Positions 4,830-7,496 of a stretch of DNA of 7,496 nucleotides are shown here, one piece after another (position 1 is the stretch's first letter; every line of letters begins with the position of its first letter). A program made the position numbers and the translations under genes. The notes under the pieces were generated by a model. The model was not told the origin of the DNA, did no database searches, and was given only the letters and a program-made list of their open reading frames with translations. This stretch comes from Aquifex sp. (GTDB lineage Bacteria; Aquificota; Aquificia; Aquificales; Aquificaceae): the NCBI GenBank assembly GCA_003978875.1, contig QNXQ01000045.1:1-7496 (forward strand), in the 5' to 3' direction.

Positions 4830-7009
4830 CTTAAACTAAGAATGGCATTTATATCAGAGCATGTAATATGGGGTTCTGTTCCCTTTACAAATACCATATC
4901 AACTCCTTCACAAGTTTCATCGGCTAATACCAAGTCTTTTGGATTAATCTTCACTATTATGTTTTCAGGTGGTAGCTCAAAATCTTCTTCAGGATACATT
5001 TCTGTAATTACCTTCATATAGTCTATCCATATTGGTAGTGCTACTCTTGAACCAGACATATGCTCTCCGAGAGATTTCTTTACATCGTAACCGACCCAGA
5101 CACCCGTAACTATATGGGGAGAAAATCCTACAAACCAAGCGTCCTGATAGTCATCCGTGGTTCCGGTTTTACCGGCTACTATACTTTTCATAGAACGAGC
5201 TCTTATACCTGTACCTTCAAGAACTACAGCTCTCAACATATCAATCAAAACTCTCGTTTCTGGTTTAGGTAGAACTTCTTTACACTGTGGTTTATTTTCT
5301 TCAAGAACCTTTCCATCTGCACTTACTATTTTCTTTATGAAGGAAGGTTTGCACTTAGTTCCCAGGTTTGCAAATACTTGATAGGCAGATGTGAGTTCGA
5401 GAGGCGTTACTTCAACAGTTCCGAGAGCTAAAGAATAATATGGTTTTAAATTATCAAGACCTACTTTCTTTCCAACATCGAGAACGATTTCAAAACCTAT
5501 CTTATCCAGTAAGTTCACCGCTGCAGTGTTGATGCTACGAGCCAAGGCGTATCTTAATGTTACTCTTCCGTACTCCTTCTCGTCATAGTTTTTAGGAATC
5601 CAATCTTCTCCTTTTGAAGGGTCGTAGTAAGGTTTTGGAGAAGCATCTATGGTTGATATTTGGGTCATACCTTTGAGTAGTGCTCCCATATAGATTACGG
5701 GCTTTATAGCAGAACCGGGTTGTCTTAAAGCTTTAATTGCCCTGTTAAATTGAGAGTAAGTATAACTTCTTCCACCTACTATAGCCTTTATTTCTCCCGT
5801 TTTTACATCAATACTTACTAAACTTCCCTCTAAATCAGGTATGATTTCTACTTTATTTCCGTATAGATAGCGTACAAAAACGTATTTATGTCCCTTTATG
5901 TTTAGATTTTTAATTTCTCCGTGTAATTTTCTTCCATGTATTTCTACTTTCATAAGATTTCCGTCGTATTTTAGTATCTTTGCCACGTACACTTTTCCTT
6001 TTTTTAGCTTTTTAAGCTCCTTCTCTTTTTCATAAGCTCTTCTCATATCCTCTTCTGTTTCTGGTAAAAACGGTATTCCTATTATTTTTGCAACCCTGCT
6101 GAGACCCTCTTTCAGAGACTTTTCAGCCTGCCTTTGATAATCAATATCTATGGTAGTGTATATTTTCAGTCTTCCCTTATATGCAAGTTCTCCATACTTT
6201 TTAAAGACATACTCTTTTACCATATCGAGCAAATAATCGGAATATTTATACTTATTCTCCTTCTTGACAATCAAAGGTTTATTTATAGCCTCTTCGTATT
6301 CTTCTTGGGTGATAAAACCTTCTTCATACATTCTTTTTAGGACTAAGTTCCTCCTCTCAAGAGCTCTGTCAGGATGATAGAAAGGGTTGTACTTTGCAGG
6401 AGCTTTTGGGAGTCCGGCTAGAACTGCAGCCTCTTCTAAGGAGAGTTCCCAAACGTGTTTACCGAAATAAACCTGAGATGCGGCCTCTACACCGTAGCTA
6501 CCGCTTCCGAGATATATCTGATTCAAATACAGTTCCAAAATTTTTTCCTTATTAAAGCTCCTTTCGATTTTTATAGCAAGAAGTGCTTCCTTCAATTTTC
6601 TTTCAAAAGTTCTTTTAGGAGTAAGAAACAGGTTTTTAGCTAATTGTTGGGTTATGGTACTTCCTCCTTGAACTATTTTGCCCGCTCTATAGTTAGCTAA
6701 TGCAGCCCTTATGATGGCTAACGGGTCTACTCCGAAATGATGCCAGAAATTCCTGTCTTCTACCGCTATAAAAGCGTTTATCACGTGATTAGGAATTCTT
6801 TCTAATGGGACGTAAAAGCGTTTTTGTGTTCCTATTGTTCCGTAGTATCTTCCTTTTGTATCGTAAACTTCCGAAGCCTGAGGTGGTGTCCAGGTTTCAA
6901 GGAGTTTAGGGTCAGGTAGGTTTTTGTAAATAGTGTAAAGAAAGACAATGAGAACTGCTAAAAAAAGTAATAATAAAGTTCCTAAACCTAGGAATATTTT
7001 CTTTACCAT
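4826..7009 (-). CDS. mrcA: Class A penicillin-binding protein, PBP1A type
   Basis: This 727-residue bifunctional enzyme polymerises lipid II into glycan strands and cross-links the peptides in the periplasm, anchored in the inner membrane. In order: membrane anchor (about 4-28); GT51 glycosyltransferase with EDRNFWHHFG (84-93, catalytic E84), GGSTITQQLAKN (115-126), RKLKEALLAIKIE with E141, and KILELYLNQIYLG; an OB-like insert (about 338-392); then the transpeptidase with SAIK (433-436, acyl-serine S433), SIN (492-494) and KTGT (614-617). E84 and E141 should match Glu83 and Glu140 of the solved Aquifex aeolicus PBP1A domain. Cysteines at 553, 576, 700 and 717 would face the periplasm. An in-frame TAA nine bases upstream fixes ATG 7009 as the first possible start, although there is no Shine-Dalgarno site. 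bioF follows with a four-base overlap. All active-site motifs are intact. Confidence 0.97.
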   Translation of the reverse strand: MVKKIFLGLGTLLLLFLAVLIVFLYTIYKNLPDPKLLETWTPPQASEVYDTKGRYYGTIGTQKRFYVPLERIPNHVINAFIAVEDRNFWHHFGVDPLAIIRAALANYRAGKIVQGGSTITQQLAKNLFLTPKRTFERKLKEALLAIKIERSFNKEKILELYLNQIYLGSGSYGVEAASQVYFGKHVWELSLEEAAVLAGLPKAPAKYNPFYHPDRALERRNLVLKRMYEEGFITQEEYEEAINKPLIVKKENKYKYSDYLLDMVKEYVFKKYGELAYKGRLKIYTTIDIDYQRQAEKSLKEGLSRVAKIIGIPFLPETEEDMRRAYEKEKELKKLKKGKVYVAKILKYDGNLMKVEIHGRKLHGEIKNLNIKGHKYVFVRYLYGNKVEIIPDLEGSLVSIDVKTGEIKAIVGGRSYTYSQFNRAIKALRQPGSAIKPVIYMGALLKGMTQISTIDASPKPYYDPSKGEDWIPKNYDEKEYGRVTLRYALARSINTAAVNLLDKIGFEIVLDVGKKVGLDNLKPYYSLALGTVEVTPLELTSAYQVFANLGTKCKPSFIKKIVSADGKVLEENKPQCKEVLPKPETRVLIDMLRAVVLEGTGIRARSMKSIVAGKTGTTDDYQDAWFVGFSPHIVTGVWVGYDVKKSLGEHMSGSRVALPIWIDYMKVITEMYPEEDFELPPENIIVKINPKDLVLADETCEGVDMVFVKGTEPHITCSDINAILSLR

Positions 7010-7113
7010 AGCAAATTAAATAAATATATTACTTTTGTAAAAAAAATAAAAACTCAAATAAACAAAAGGAAAAATCGAAACCCAACAAATCAGATAAAAA
7101 AGACCACAGGAAT
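7010..7113. other. A-rich spacer between the peroxidase and PBP genes
   Basis: About 60% of these 104 plus-strand bases are A against under 20% T, so the minus-strand transcript is strongly U-rich. It holds no GC-rich hairpin that would end the peroxidase transcript, no Shine-Dalgarno site before the PBP ATG and no open frame of note. TAATAT (minus strand, 7031-7026 region) and TTTAAT just before the ATG are possible -10 elements but lack a partner -35 at the right distance. The PBP promoter is therefore unresolved, and read-through from the peroxidase gene is possible. Confidence 0.6.
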
Positions 7114-7496
7114 TTAATTTACATTTGGCTTCGGAGTGTTCTTGGTAGATGCGGGAAGAACTGGAACCTCTAAAGCGTGTTTCGGTATTTCTCCGGTAAG
7201 TGCTTTTAGGAAGGCTACTATATCTTTAACTTGTTGGTCGGTTAGCTCTTTTCCGAGCTGAGTTTTAGCCATAATTCTAACAGCATCTTCTAAACTCCAA
7301 ACGCTTCCATCGTGGAAATACGGATATGTATGTTCTATGTTTCTCAAAGATGGAACTTTGAATGCGAACATGTCTACTTCTTTCTTGGTTACTCCGAATC
7401 TTCCAAAGTCTACTTTTATTGTAGGTTTATCCTTCAAAACGTATGGGTATGTAACTTTCCAGTATTCTGTAATTGCTCCGAATTTTGCAAACATAT
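7114..7496 (-). CDS. Di-haem cytochrome c peroxidase, C-terminal part (5' partial)
   Basis: Bacterial cytochrome c peroxidases (CcpA/MauG family) are periplasmic enzymes with two c-type haems that reduce hydrogen peroxide with electrons from small cytochromes. About 127 codons are visible of a protein usually 320-350 residues long. Counting from the Met at 7494, the family signature FKVPSLRNIEHTYPYFHDGS (45-64) is followed by LEDAVRIMAKTQLG, where M75 is the expected axial ligand of the high-potential haem, and by LTDQQVKDIVAFLKALTGEIP (85-104). The tail after this is Pro/Thr/Asn-rich and probably disordered. Both CXXCH haem sites would lie upstream, beyond base 7496. The Met at 7494 sits in the middle of the conserved domain and is not the start. 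The gene is on the same strand as the PBP gene, 104 bases before it. Confidence 0.93.
   Translation of the reverse strand, partial: MFAKFGAITEYWKVTYPYVLKDKPTIKVDFGRFGVTKKEVDMFAFKVPSLRNIEHTYPYFHDGSVWSLEDAVRIMAKTQLGKELTDQQVKDIVAFLKALTGEIPKHALEVPVLPASTKNTPKPNVN

Noticed and set aside
7492..7494. ATG as the start of the peroxidase gene
   Set aside because: The sequence from this Met is the middle of the C-terminal haem domain of a longer family; the gene runs out of the window.

Overview
This 7.5 kb window looks like chromosomal DNA from a thermophilic member of the Aquificales, most likely Aquifex or a close relative. The grounds are AT-leaning DNA, proteins very rich in Lys and Glu and poor in Gln, an SMC protein whose ATPase head reads as archaeal type, very tight gene packing, and a bioF/PBP1A neighbourhood that I recall from Aquifex aeolicus. 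The assignment rests on memory and sequence style, not on a search.

Layout. (1) Plus strand, 1-1908: the second half of smc, from the hinge to the C-terminal ATPase head; the 5' half lies outside the window. (2) Minus strand, 1905-2180: a 91-residue ubiquitin-fold sulfur carrier ending in Gly-Gly, closest in character to CysO. (3) 2181-2358: a divergent intergenic region with two Shine-Dalgarno sites, a candidate minus-strand promoter with a palindrome in its 19-bp spacer, and a separate 9-bp inverted repeat touching the carrier gene's Shine-Dalgarno site. (4) Plus strand, 2359-3708: an OmpP1/FadL-type outer membrane beta-barrel with signal peptide. (5) Minus strand, 4826-7009 then 3705-4829: a class A penicillin-binding protein (PBP1A type) followed by bioF, joined by an ATGA stop/start overlap. 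(6) 7010-7113: an A-rich spacer (U-rich in the minus-strand transcript). (7) Minus strand, 7114-7496: the C-terminal part of a di-haem cytochrome c peroxidase, cut by the window edge.

The genes do not form one pathway. They cover chromosome organisation, sulfur transfer, outer membrane transport, peptidoglycan synthesis, biotin synthesis and periplasmic peroxide removal, which is typical of the weakly clustered genomes of this group. Both convergent pairs (smc/carrier and barrel/bioF) overlap by four bases at their stop codons.

I see no tRNA, rRNA, CRISPR array, insertion sequence or phage gene, and no clear undescribed multi-gene system. The most interesting signals are the archaeal-type SMC head, the CysO-like carrier, and the MerR-like promoter geometry in front of that carrier.
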